Assembly: GCF_014205155.1 (NCBI RefSeq)
Contig: NZ_JACHMX010000001.1
Span: 1,612,001 to 1,676,000 of the forward strand
Source of the DNA: Amycolatopsis umgeniensis
GTDB lineage: Bacteria > Actinomycetota > Actinomycetes > Mycobacteriales > Pseudonocardiaceae
Reading direction: 5' to 3'
DNA: 64,000 bases
The notes below the pieces were generated by a model, which did not search any database, was not told where the DNA came from, and saw only the letters and a list, made by a program, of their open reading frames with translations. Below are positions 50,895 to 58,273 of this stretch, one piece after another (positions within the stretch are counted from its first letter, which is position 1; the number at the start of each line of letters is the position of its first letter). A program made the translations under genes and the position numbers.

Positions 50895-52292
50895 ATGTCC
50901 AACGCGCGCGATTTCGCCAACCTGGCTGATAGTTTCGAAGGATACTTAACACCCACAGATCAAAACTATAAGGACCTTTTAAATTCAGGCGTTGTCATAC
51001 TTGACGCCAACGTACTGTTAACCTTATACAGATACGCGCCAGCGACACGAGCAGATCTACTTGCAGTACTCGGAAAGCTCGGCGAACGCTTATGGATACC
51101 ACATCAAGTTGCACATGAATTCTGGAAGAACCGAGAGAATGCACTAGGAGATCTCAAGAAAGTCACCAAGGAAGCGGCTGCCACTTTAAATGATCTCTCC
51201 TCTCAGGCTTCGCAGGCGCTCGCAACCTGGGCAAATCGAATTTCCTTGAACGACGAGAAGCGAGACAATGTAGCTACTCCCATAAAAAAAGGGTTTGAAT
51301 CGGCAGTCAAATCAATCAACGACCTAGGCGACCTAGAGGGCAAGAATGGACACTGGGATACAAACAAGGACCAGATACTTGCAAGCGTCCAGGCTCTTTT
51401 GGTAGGAAAGGTAGGAAATCGACTTACAGAGGGCGAGGAAGTGGCAGCTCGCAAGGAAGCTGAGCGACGCATTGCGGCCAGTGAGCCTCCCGGATTCAAA
51501 GACGCCAAGAAAGATGACCCTTGCGGCGACTACCTCTTCTGGCTGCAAACACTTCAAGAAGCTCGCCGCCGGGAAGTGGATGTTCTAATCGTGACCGACG
51601 ACTCTCGTAGCGACGATTGGTATCGACGGCAAGGCGGTCAAACGCGAGGTCCACGCCTCGAATTAATTCACGAGATGCGCGAATTTGCTAATTCCAGATT
51701 ATACATGATGCGAACGCAATCACTTCTCTATCATGCAGGGCGAGCACTGCAAGTTGACGTAAGTCCTTCGTCGGTAGAAGAGGTGGCCCAGTTAAGCGAA
51801 AAGTCAAGTTTGACTTCAAAGGAAGCCGCACGAAGCTCGACCGAAGTTGCGGAACATTTGCACAGTCTGGACAGCGAAATGGAGGAGATGGCCCTCTACA
51901 ATAAAAGGTCGGATGAACGCAGAAATAGACTAAGCACGGAATTGTCCGAAGCTAGAACAAGATACGAAGAACATCTGGAAGAAATAGGCTTCCATGTGAA
52001 GAGATCCGAATCACCCGAATGGGACATTGACGCCCACAGGAAGGACACTCTTCTCCGATTCTGCTTCCTGAGCGAGGATTATGCTGCGCGCGCGACCCTG
52101 ATGAAAGTAAGATTGCCGAGACTGCTCGATGATCTCACTAAGCGTCACCCAAATGACACCATCTTTTTTCCTGTCAAACCAAGTGAAGACGTTCTGGAAA
52201 TTCTCAATTATTACGGCTTCGGAGTCGTTTGGCTTGGCTTGAACGAATGGGAAGGAAACACTCAGGCAATGAAGGCGGGCATGGTGTTCTAA
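50895..52292 (+). CDS. PIN-like domain protein (PIN_8 type), low GC
   Basis: 465 residues. The N-terminal PIN-like nuclease fold (residues about 25-260) shows VVILDANVLLTLYRYAP with Asp37, IPHQVAHEFWKNRENAL with Glu75, DPCGDYLFWLQTLQEA, and VLIVTDDSRSDDWYRRQGG carrying late acidic residues. This is the pattern of the PIN_8 family, presumed RNases. A coiled-coil region (about 300-370) follows, then a C-terminal domain of unknown type. ATG at 50895. AT-rich codons set it apart from all neighbours, so it is foreign. On a small island a defence or toxin role is plausible but unproven. Confidence 0.78.
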   Translation: MSNARDFANLADSFEGYLTPTDQNYKDLLNSGVVILDANVLLTLYRYAPATRADLLAVLGKLGERLWIPHQVAHEFWKNRENALGDLKKVTKEAAATLNDLSSQASQALATWANRISLNDEKRDNVATPIKKGFESAVKSINDLGDLEGKNGHWDTNKDQILASVQALLVGKVGNRLTEGEEVAARKEAERRIAASEPPGFKDAKKDDPCGDYLFWLQTLQEARRREVDVLIVTDDSRSDDWYRRQGGQTRGPRLELIHEMREFANSRLYMMRTQSLLYHAGRALQVDVSPSSVEEVAQLSEKSSLTSKEAARSSTEVAEHLHSLDSEMEEMALYNKRSDERRNRLSTELSEARTRYEEHLEEIGFHVKRSESPEWDIDAHRKDTLLRFCFLSEDYAARATLMKVRLPRLLDDLTKRHPNDTIFFPVKPSEDVLEILNYYGFGVVWLGLNEWEGNTQAMKAGMVF

Positions 52293-52463
52293 TGCCACCT
52301 AGCTCCTGACCTGTGATTTTGCCGAACTTTTAGCCCCTGTGCCCATACTATGCCCGCCACAGGGGCAGCAGATGAAAGTGACTTGCCCGACGACAACTGC
52401 TTCGTGACAACCTTCGAGCCTTGCAGATCGGGAGCCTGAAAGATGTACTGATTCAAACAGCGC

Positions 52464-53277
52464 TCAGCGGCGGCGTTCGATGTTCGACGGCTCGCCGCCG
52501 TCGAGGAAAGCCTTGATTTGCCGTACAGCGACGTCGTAGCAGCGTTGAGCGATGCCAGGGACGTTCTTCGACATGTGCGGACTAATGATGACGCCGGGGC
52601 AGGCGAAGAGTGGATGGCCAGCTGGCAGAGGCTAAGGGCGGGTGACGTCAAGAGCTGCGCGGAGTCGCCCAGTGCACAGTTCAGAGATCAGCGCGTCAGT
52701 GTCGACGATTTCGCCCCGTCCGACGTTGATCAGCAGCGCGTCGTCGGGCATCGCCGCCAGGAACTTCTGGTCGACCAGTTGGCGCGTGTCGAGGGTAAGT
52801 GGTGCCGCGATCACGACGATGTCGTGGTCAGCGATCAGCCTCGGAATGTCATCGGTGCCATGCACGCCGTCCCGTACGGTACTCGCGACCAGCGTGGTAG
52901 TGGCATCGAGTTTGCGAAGCCGCTCTGCCGAGGCCAAGCCGATGTGGCCGGCGCCGATGATGCCGATGATGAGGACCGTTTCCCAGCGACCGTGTCCGGG
53001 TCGACCTTGCGGTGCGCCCAAATACTCGCGCGCTGGTAATCCAGCAGAGCAGGCCATCCTCGATACAGACAGAGCACTGCGGACAGGACCCATTCGGAGA
53101 CAGAGTGCGCATGACCGCCTCGAGCACTGGCTAGGACCATGTCGGCGGGCACGTGCGGCACCCATTCGTCGGTTCCAGCGGACAGGAGTTGCGTCATCTT
53201 GAGGTGGGGAAGTTGGGAAACCAGCGGAATCGGCCGATGGCTGCCTCGGAAGGAAACCGTCGACAGCTCAAGCAGCG
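52464..53277 (-). pseudogene. Broken D-isomer 2-hydroxyacid dehydrogenase
   Basis: Fragments in two frames join into one family member. Right part: PHLKMTQLLSAGTDEWVPHV to SVSEWVLSAVLCLYRGWPAL and HRKVDPDTVAGK. After a frameshift near 52970: VLIIGIIGAGHIGLASAERLR, DIVVIAAPLTLDTRQLVDQ and LLINVGRGEIVDTDALI with the NAD-site and catalytic Arg region. An in-frame TAG at 52634-52632 follows LDVTRP; the frame then continues PLPAGHPLFACPGVIISPH to a TGA at 52464. Two independent lesions plus a missing N-terminus make it a pseudogene. Confidence 0.8.
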
Positions 53278-53306
53278 CGCGAAAGGCGAGATACGCATCG
53301 TGCCAT

Positions 53307-53687
53307 CGCCCCGCCGCTCACCGCGATCCTCCACGCGCACCTGGCTGAGCACGGCGTGGCGGCGGACGCCTGTTCCGAAGCCTTACTGGTGGCGATCTCG
53401 CTGAGTCGACGATCGCGAGGGGCTGGGACAACGCACGCAAGGCGGCGCTGACCGAGGCCGAGTACGCCTCACAACTGGCAAGGCGGCCATACGACCTTCG
53501 CCACGCCTGCGTGTCCACGTGGCTGGCGGGCGGTGTCCCGTCCACCCAATGCGCCGAGTGGGCCGGACACTCCGTGGCGGTGCTGCACCAGATCTACGCC
53601 AAGGCGATTGCCGGGCTGGAATCCGCCGCGTATCAACGGATCGAACAGGCCCTGGGCTGGACGGAGGACATGGACGAGAACGAGTGA
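53307..53687 (+). pseudogene. Truncated, frameshifted tyrosine integrase
   Basis: C-terminal catalytic part of an actinobacterial tyrosine recombinase. Frame one gives PPLTAILHAHLAEHGVAAD; a one-frame shift near 53364 leads to RLFRSLTGGDLAESTIARGW. Then RRPYDLRHACVSTWLAGGV contains the R-x-x-H box and QCAEWAGHSVAVLHQIYAK the H and catalytic Tyr. The N-terminal arm- and core-binding domains are missing. Located next to the tRNA attachment site, it is the dead integrase of this island. Confidence 0.82.
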
Positions 53688-53838
53688 CGCAGCCCGATAC
53701 CGAGCGCCGAGGAAATTTGGGGGCGTATTGGGGGCGGCCACCCGTAGGACACCGGTTTTCACCAGATACAGCCGGACAACATGGGACTGGCCCCTCACCT
53801 GATTTTCCCTGGCGAGGGGCCGGTTTCTGCTGGTCCTG

Positions 53839-53889
53839 CTGTGTGCCCCCGGTGAGATTCGAACTCACACTGGACGGGTTTTGAATCCG
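53839..53889. repeat. Right attachment repeat (attR), 51 bp
   Basis: Perfect copy of 49909-49959, lying inside the intact tRNA-Leu gene from its anticodon stem to just past the 3' end. The integrase remnant is immediately to its left. Confidence 0.88.
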
Positions 53890-53917
53890 TTGCCTCTGCC
53901 AGTTGGGCTACGGGGGC
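53844..53917 (-). tRNA. tRNA-Leu (anticodon CAA) with short variable arm
   Basis: 74 bases. Acceptor arms GCCCCCG/CGGGGGC pair fully, discriminator A. D arm from TAGCCCAACTGGCAGAGGC, anticodon loop TTCAAAA giving CAA at 53883-53881, T arm GTGAG-TTCGAAT-CTCAC. CCA is not encoded. The variable region is only five bases (CCAGT), whereas tRNA-Leu is normally a long-variable-arm tRNA. The anticodon stem has one A-C mismatch next to the loop. It lies 173 bases before the pdtaR-type gene on the other strand and is the attachment site of the island. Confidence 0.85.
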
Positions 53918-54090
53918 GGTACGGGGTGAACTTTACGGGATCCCGGGAGCGCGGCTTCCGCCGGGCCCGGGAGTGTGACGACCGTCTGACGTGGTGAACG
54001 CCATCTAGCCGACTGGATCGTTCCCGGTAGGCTTCAGGTTCGCGGACAGCCCGCGAGCCGAACTGCCCGACGACCTTCAGGAGGACCCCG

Positions 54091-54705
54091 GTGACCGAGC
54101 AGGCTGCCGAGGCCAACGGTGCCGTCGCCGCACCCCAGCGGCGGGTGCTCGTGGCCGAAGATGAGGCCCTCATCCGTCTGGACCTCGTCGAGATGCTCCG
54201 CGAAGAGGGCTACGAGGTTGTCGGTGAGGCCGGGGATGGCGAGCAGGCCATCAACCTTGCCACCGAATTGAAGCCCGACCTGGTGATTCTCGACGTCAAG
54301 ATGCCCAAGCTCGACGGGATCGAGGCCGCTTCCAAGATCACCGGCGACCGGATCGCGCCGGTCGTCATTCTCACCGCGTTCAGCCAGCGCGACCTCGTCG
54401 AGCGGGCGAGGGACGCGGGCACGATGGCGTACCTGGTCAAACCGTTCGCCAAGCGGGACCTGGTGCCCGCCATCGAGCTGGCCGTGAGCCGGTTCGCCGA
54501 GCTCCAGGCGCTCGAGTCCGAGGTGGCGGGCCTCACCGACAGGCTCGAGACCCGCAAGGTCATCGACAGGGCCAAGGGCCTGCTGATGAGCCGTCAGGGG
54601 CTCACCGAGCCGGACGCGTTCCGTTGGATACAGCGCACCGCGATGGACCGCAGGACCACGATGAAGGCGGTGGCCGAGGCCGTCGTCGAGAGCATCGGCG
54701 GCTGA
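54091..54705 (+). CDS. pdtaR: ANTAR response regulator (PdtaR-like)
   Basis: 204 residues. Receiver domain with RVLVAEDEALIRLDLVEML, phosphoacceptor Asp in LVILDVKMPKLDG, conserved Thr in VVILTAFSQ and Lys in YLVKPFAKRD. The C-terminal ANTAR domain (KVIDRAKGLLMSRQGLTEP) binds RNA. Homologous to mycobacterial Rv1626, which with kinase PdtaS controls translation and termination. No kinase gene is adjacent. GTG at 54091 preceded by AGGAGG. Ends at a strong terminator. Confidence 0.92.
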   Translation: MTEQAAEANGAVAAPQRRVLVAEDEALIRLDLVEMLREEGYEVVGEAGDGEQAINLATELKPDLVILDVKMPKLDGIEAASKITGDRIAPVVILTAFSQRDLVERARDAGTMAYLVKPFAKRDLVPAIELAVSRFAELQALESEVAGLTDRLETRKVIDRAKGLLMSRQGLTEPDAFRWIQRTAMDRRTTMKAVAEAVVESIGG

Positions 54706-54729
54706 CGAACTCAAGGCTGACGAACTCGA

Positions 54730-54765
54730 AAAAGGGCCACCTCCGGCGACGGAGGTGGCCCTTTT
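54730..54765. terminator. Bidirectional Rho-independent terminator
   Basis: A perfect 16-bp stem (AAAAGGGCCACCTCCG and its complement) with a four-base loop, flanked by A and T runs. It serves both the pdtaR-type gene and the convergent phosphatase gene. Confidence 0.92.
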
Positions 54766-54769
54766 CCGC

Positions 54770-55987
54770 TCATGACCCGCTTGCCGCCCGCATCACCCAG
54801 TAGACGTCGGTGTTCTCGACCGTGCCACCCAAACGGGTGGCGCCGGGGCCTTCGGCGGTGACGGGGGTGTCGGCGCCGGTGTGGTCGTGCGTCGTCCAGT
54901 CCGCAGTGAACTGGAGCTTCGAGCCCGGTACGTCGAACGGGCCGTCCTGGTCGGGATCGGTGTCGGAGTCGTCGTAGTTCTCGATGCTCAGTCCACCGGT
55001 CTCGTGGTCGCCGCCGATGATCACCAGCGTGTCGGGGTGCGTGCGGACGAACCGCATGACCTCGGCGATCGTGGCGTCGAGGGCGCGGCCCGCGTCGATC
55101 ACGCCGTGGGCGTTGTTTTCGTGCGACATCCCGTCGGTTCCCTCTTCTTCCAGGAAGAGGAAGAAGCCGCGCGGGTTCTTCGACAGCGTGTCCAGCGCCT
55201 TGCGCGCCATCTGCTGGAGCGGCACCCGCGGCGCGTACTTCCCGACGCCGTCCGGGCCGTAGTCGACCATGTCCTCGTTCGCGAACAGGCCGAGGATCCG
55301 GTTCGCCCGCGTGTTCCGCAGTTCGTCGGCGTCACGCACGTAGGTGTAGCCCGTTCGCTGCGCGCGTTCGACCAGGTTGCCGTAGGGGCTGCGGCTCTCC
55401 TCCCCCGGCTTGTCCGGCCAGAGACCGGGGTTCCCCTTCGGGTACCACCAGTCCTCGCCGCCGCCGAGCAAGACGTCCGGACGGCTGCTTTCGATGTACT
55501 GCTTCGCGATGTCGCTCTGCGAATCCCGGCTCGGCACGTGCGCCGCGAACGCCGCAGGCGAGGCACCCGTCACCTGCGCGGTGGTGACCAGGCCTGTCGA
55601 CTTCCCTGCCCGCTTCGACCGTTCGAGGATCGTTTCCAGCGGCCGTCCGTGGACGTCCACGCCGACGGCGCCGTTGCGCGTCTTGTGCCCGGTCGCGAGG
55701 GCGGTGGCCGCCGCGGCGGAATCGGTGACGATCTCGTCCGGGTCGTCCGAAGACGTCCGCACCAGACCGGTGGCCGCGAGCCCGTCCATCGCCAGTTCGC
55801 CGCGCTTGCCCTTGAGCGCCAGCCGGAGCAGGTCCCGCTGACCGAGGCCCAGGCCGTCGCCCTGGATGTAGATGATGTTGCGCGCCACCCGCGCGCCGGA
55901 CCCCGCCGTCGTCGTGTCCGCGACGGCGGCCGAGCCACCGCACAGGACCACCAGAACCGTCGCCGCCGCCAGACCACGTCCGCGCAC
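54770..55987 (-). CDS. phoA: Secreted alkaline phosphatase
   Basis: Releases phosphate from organic esters outside the cell. 405 residues with a signal peptide (LAAATVLVVLCGGSAAVA). Metal and catalytic elements: IIYIQGDGLGLGQ, catalytic Ser90 in IVTDSAAAATALATGHKTRN, FLFLEEEGTDGMSHENN, and IIGGDHETGGLSI plus TTHDHTGADTPVTAEG for zinc ligands. This is the PhoA-type alkaline phosphatase superfamily arrangement. The start at 55987 is preceded by GGAGG. A 19-base palindrome at 56002-56020 covers its promoter region. No Pho-box consensus is obvious. Confidence 0.9.
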   Translation of the reverse strand: MRGRGLAAATVLVVLCGGSAAVADTTTAGSGARVARNIIYIQGDGLGLGQRDLLRLALKGKRGELAMDGLAATGLVRTSSDDPDEIVTDSAAAATALATGHKTRNGAVGVDVHGRPLETILERSKRAGKSTGLVTTAQVTGASPAAFAAHVPSRDSQSDIAKQYIESSRPDVLLGGGEDWWYPKGNPGLWPDKPGEESRSPYGNLVERAQRTGYTYVRDADELRNTRANRILGLFANEDMVDYGPDGVGKYAPRVPLQQMARKALDTLSKNPRGFFLFLEEEGTDGMSHENNAHGVIDAGRALDATIAEVMRFVRTHPDTLVIIGGDHETGGLSIENYDDSDTDPDQDGPFDVPGSKLQFTADWTTHDHTGADTPVTAEGPGATRLGGTVENTDVYWVMRAASGS

Positions 55988-56001
55988 ATCGCCTCCCGTT
56001 A

Positions 56002-56020
56002 GTTAGGAACCTTTCCTAAC
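56002..56020. promoter_or_regulatory. Palindromic operator before alkaline phosphatase
   Basis: GTTAGGAACCTTTCCTAAC, 8-bp perfect arms around CCT, 15 bases upstream of the phosphatase start codon. An AT-rich palindrome this close to the start suggests a repressor site. The cognate regulator is not identifiable. Confidence 0.55.
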
Positions 56021-56050
56021 AGAGAAGTCACGCGAAGGCCAGAGGCCCGC

Positions 56051-56713
56051 TCAGCCGCGCAGCATCCCGGCGTCGTGGGCGAGGATCGCCGCCTGGACGC
56101 GGTTCGCGCAGCCGAGCTTGGCGAGGATCCGGCTGACGTGGATCTTCACCGTTCCGCTCGACAGCCGCAGTTCCCCCGCGATCTCCGCGTTGCCCAACCC
56201 CCGCCCCACCCGCACCAGGACGTCGAGTTCGCGGGCGGTCAGCCCCTCGAGCCTCCGCTTTGCCCGCGCGACGCTCTCGGCGTCGGCCGCGTCGGTGTCC
56301 CGGAACCGGTCGATGACCTGCTTCGCGATCCTGGGTGACAGCACCGCGTCGCCGGTGGCGGCCGACCGCACGGCTTGGATGAGCTGTGCCGGATCGGTGT
56401 CCTTGAGCAGGAAACCGGCCGCTCCCGCGCGCAGCGCCCTCGCCACGTAGGCCTCGTCCCCGAACGTGGTGAGCATGATGACCCGCACCCCCGGCGCGAC
56501 CCGGCCGAGCTCCTCCACCGCGGCGAGCCCGTCGACCCTGGGCATCCTGATGTCCATCAGCGCGACGTCCACGGGCATCCGCCGGACGACGTCGATCGCC
56601 TCCGCGCCGTCGGACGCCTCGGCCACGACGTCGATGTCGCCCGCCTGGTTCAGCAGGAGTCGTGCGCCCGCTCGCAGCAGCGGTTCGTCGTCGGCGAGCA
56701 GAACCCGGATCAT
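56051..56713 (-). CDS. LuxR-family (NarL-type) response regulator
   Basis: 220 residues. Receiver domain (RVLLADDEPLLRAGARLLL, phosphoacceptor in VALMDIRMPRVDG, VIMLTTF, GFLLKDTDP) and a C-terminal LuxR helix-turn-helix (LTARELDVLVRVGRGLGNAEIA, LSSGTVKIHVSRILAKLG). The ATG overlaps the stop of the sensor kinase gene by four bases, so it is its partner. Targets are unknown; the nearest candidates are the phosphatase and the kinase genes. Confidence 0.92.
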   Translation of the reverse strand: MIRVLLADDEPLLRAGARLLLNQAGDIDVVAEASDGAEAIDVVRRMPVDVALMDIRMPRVDGLAAVEELGRVAPGVRVIMLTTFGDEAYVARALRAGAAGFLLKDTDPAQLIQAVRSAATGDAVLSPRIAKQVIDRFRDTDAADAESVARAKRRLEGLTARELDVLVRVGRGLGNAEIAGELRLSSGTVKIHVSRILAKLGCANRVQAAILAHDAGMLRG

Positions 56714-58263
56714 CGTGGCACCGGGACTTCGAACCATGTCTTCTCCACCAACCCGTTGTCGCCGAAACAGAACCGGAAGATCGCGGCGGTTTCGGCGTCC
56801 GGCGGATCGTCCGCGGGGGCGTAGACGCAGTAGGTGTCCTCGGGGATCGGCGGCTCGTGGCCCTGCGCGGCGACCTGAGCGGAGGGTTCGTTCGGACCGA
56901 ACCAGGCCTCGACCTCTTCCGGTGTCATCCCGATCTTGACGCTGGCGAGCGGATCCTCGTGGTCGGCGGGGGTGAGCGGCGGTACGAAGGCCAGCGTCGT
57001 CAGCAGCAGCGCGGCGACGGCGGCGAGGCCGGTGGTCAGCATCAGACCGGACAGGATCCGGCCCGGCCGCTTCCCGGTATCCGCGACAGGCGGGTCTTCG
57101 CCCGCTTCTTCGGCCAGAGGCGCGTCCGCCCGCTTCGGCAGATCCGCCGTGACGGCGAAGCCACCATCCGGATCCGGCCCGGCCGTGAACGTGCCACCGA
57201 GGAGACGGACACGCTCGCGAAGGCCGACGAGCCCTCGCCCGGTGCCGGGCAACCGCTCCCCCACGACCGGCTCGGCACCGTTGCGCACCACGATCTTCAC
57301 CAGGTCGGGGCCATGGTCGACGACGACGGAGACCGAAGCCGCGGCGGCGTGTTTGTGGACGTTGGTCAGCGCCTCCCGCACCACCCGGTGCACGGCGCGG
57401 CGGACCGGTGGCCGGACGCCGTCGAGGTCCGTCCCGCGCCACTCGAACGTCACGTCGAGGCCGGCGTCGCGCGAGGACGCCACCAGATCCGCGATATCGC
57501 TCTCGGTCCCGGCCGCGTCGGTGGCCTCCGCGGGCTCCACCGGTTCCCCGCCCGGCCGCAGGATGCCGAGGGACTGCCGCAGTTCCTCGAGCGCGACCTT
57601 CGCCGTGGTCCGGACGTGCCGCGCCGCCTGCCGCAGCTCCGGATCCCTGCCCTCGGCGGCGACCTCCAGCGCGCCCGAGAACATCGTGATGAGGCTGAGC
57701 CGGTGCCCGAGCTGATCGTGCATCTCCTCGGCGATCCGCGAACGTTCTTCCAGCCGCGCCCGTTCCCTGGTCACCTGACGGGCTTCCGCGAGCGATTCCG
57801 CCCGCTCCCGCAACGCCACCACCAGCCGGACCTGCTGCGCCTGCATCGCGCCGACCAGCGCGGGCAGGACGAGGCAGGACACCGTCGAGACGGCGATCAC
57901 CACGAGCACGTACTGCCAGCGGAAAGCGGGCTGGGTCAGCAGTACGACGGCGGCCGGGAGCAGCGCCGCGAGGCCGAACAGCGGCCACCGCCGGTCCCGC
58001 GTCCCCGCCGTGTACGCGATGACGGCGAGAGCGACACCGGTGGCGGGGAACAACCCGAACAGCACCGTCGCGGCGAGCAGCGCGGTCACCGCGAACCGGC
58101 GGCGCGCCACCGTCAGCACGACGGCGCACGCGATCACCGCGGTCAGCACCGGCGCCGACGGGGAGAACACCTCCGGCCAGCCCCACGCGGGCAGCAGATC
58201 GGAGAGGAAGATCGTCACGCCCGCGACGAATCCGGCGAGGAGTACCTCCGCGAGCACGGTCAC
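56710..58263 (-). CDS. Sensor histidine kinase with C-terminal membrane-tethered domain
   Basis: 517 residues. N-terminal membrane segments (about 1-135), HisKA_3 dimerisation with the phosphorylated His in AEEMHDQLGHRLSLI, and an ATPase domain (AVHRVVREALTNVHKHA, GTGRGLVGLRERVRLLGG). Unusually, after residue 400 there is another membrane helix (ILSGLMLTTGLAAVAALLLT) and a domain of about 95 residues starting SVKIGMTPEEVEAWFGP, like SmpA/OmlA-type small envelope domains. Thus a sensor-like domain is attached behind the catalytic part. GTG start near 58263. Pairs with the regulator at 56051. Confidence 0.85.
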   Translation of the reverse strand: MTVLAEVLLAGFVAGVTIFLSDLLPAWGWPEVFSPSAPVLTAVIACAVVLTVARRRFAVTALLAATVLFGLFPATGVALAVIAYTAGTRDRRWPLFGLAALLPAAVVLLTQPAFRWQYVLVVIAVSTVSCLVLPALVGAMQAQQVRLVVALRERAESLAEARQVTRERARLEERSRIAEEMHDQLGHRLSLITMFSGALEVAAEGRDPELRQAARHVRTTAKVALEELRQSLGILRPGGEPVEPAEATDAAGTESDIADLVASSRDAGLDVTFEWRGTDLDGVRPPVRRAVHRVVREALTNVHKHAAAASVSVVVDHGPDLVKIVVRNGAEPVVGERLPGTGRGLVGLRERVRLLGGTFTAGPDPDGGFAVTADLPKRADAPLAEEAGEDPPVADTGKRPGRILSGLMLTTGLAAVAALLLTTLAFVPPLTPADHEDPLASVKIGMTPEEVEAWFGPNEPSAQVAAQGHEPPIPEDTYCVYAPADDPPDAETAAIFRFCFGDNGLVEKTWFEVPVPR

Positions 58264-58273
58264 GCTTTCAGCA

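Larger units (their letters stand above)
49909..53889. mobile_element. 3.9-kb tRNA-associated genomic island
   Basis: Bounded by 51-bp perfect direct repeats, of which the right one lies inside an intact tRNA-Leu(CAA) gene. Contents from left: a gene-free stretch with a strong palindrome, a coiled-coil protein gene, a low-GC PIN-like protein gene, a broken 2-hydroxyacid dehydrogenase (minus strand) and a truncated, frameshifted tyrosine integrase next to the tRNA. The layout is that of an integrative element whose integrase has died, leaving the cargo stranded. Codon use in the PIN-like gene (AAA, ATA, TTA) differs sharply from the chromosome, supporting transfer. Confidence 0.8.

Noticed and set aside
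54881..56002. Plus-strand open frame opposite alkaline phosphatase
   Set aside because: Shadow of the phosphatase gene; no domain and no ribosome site.
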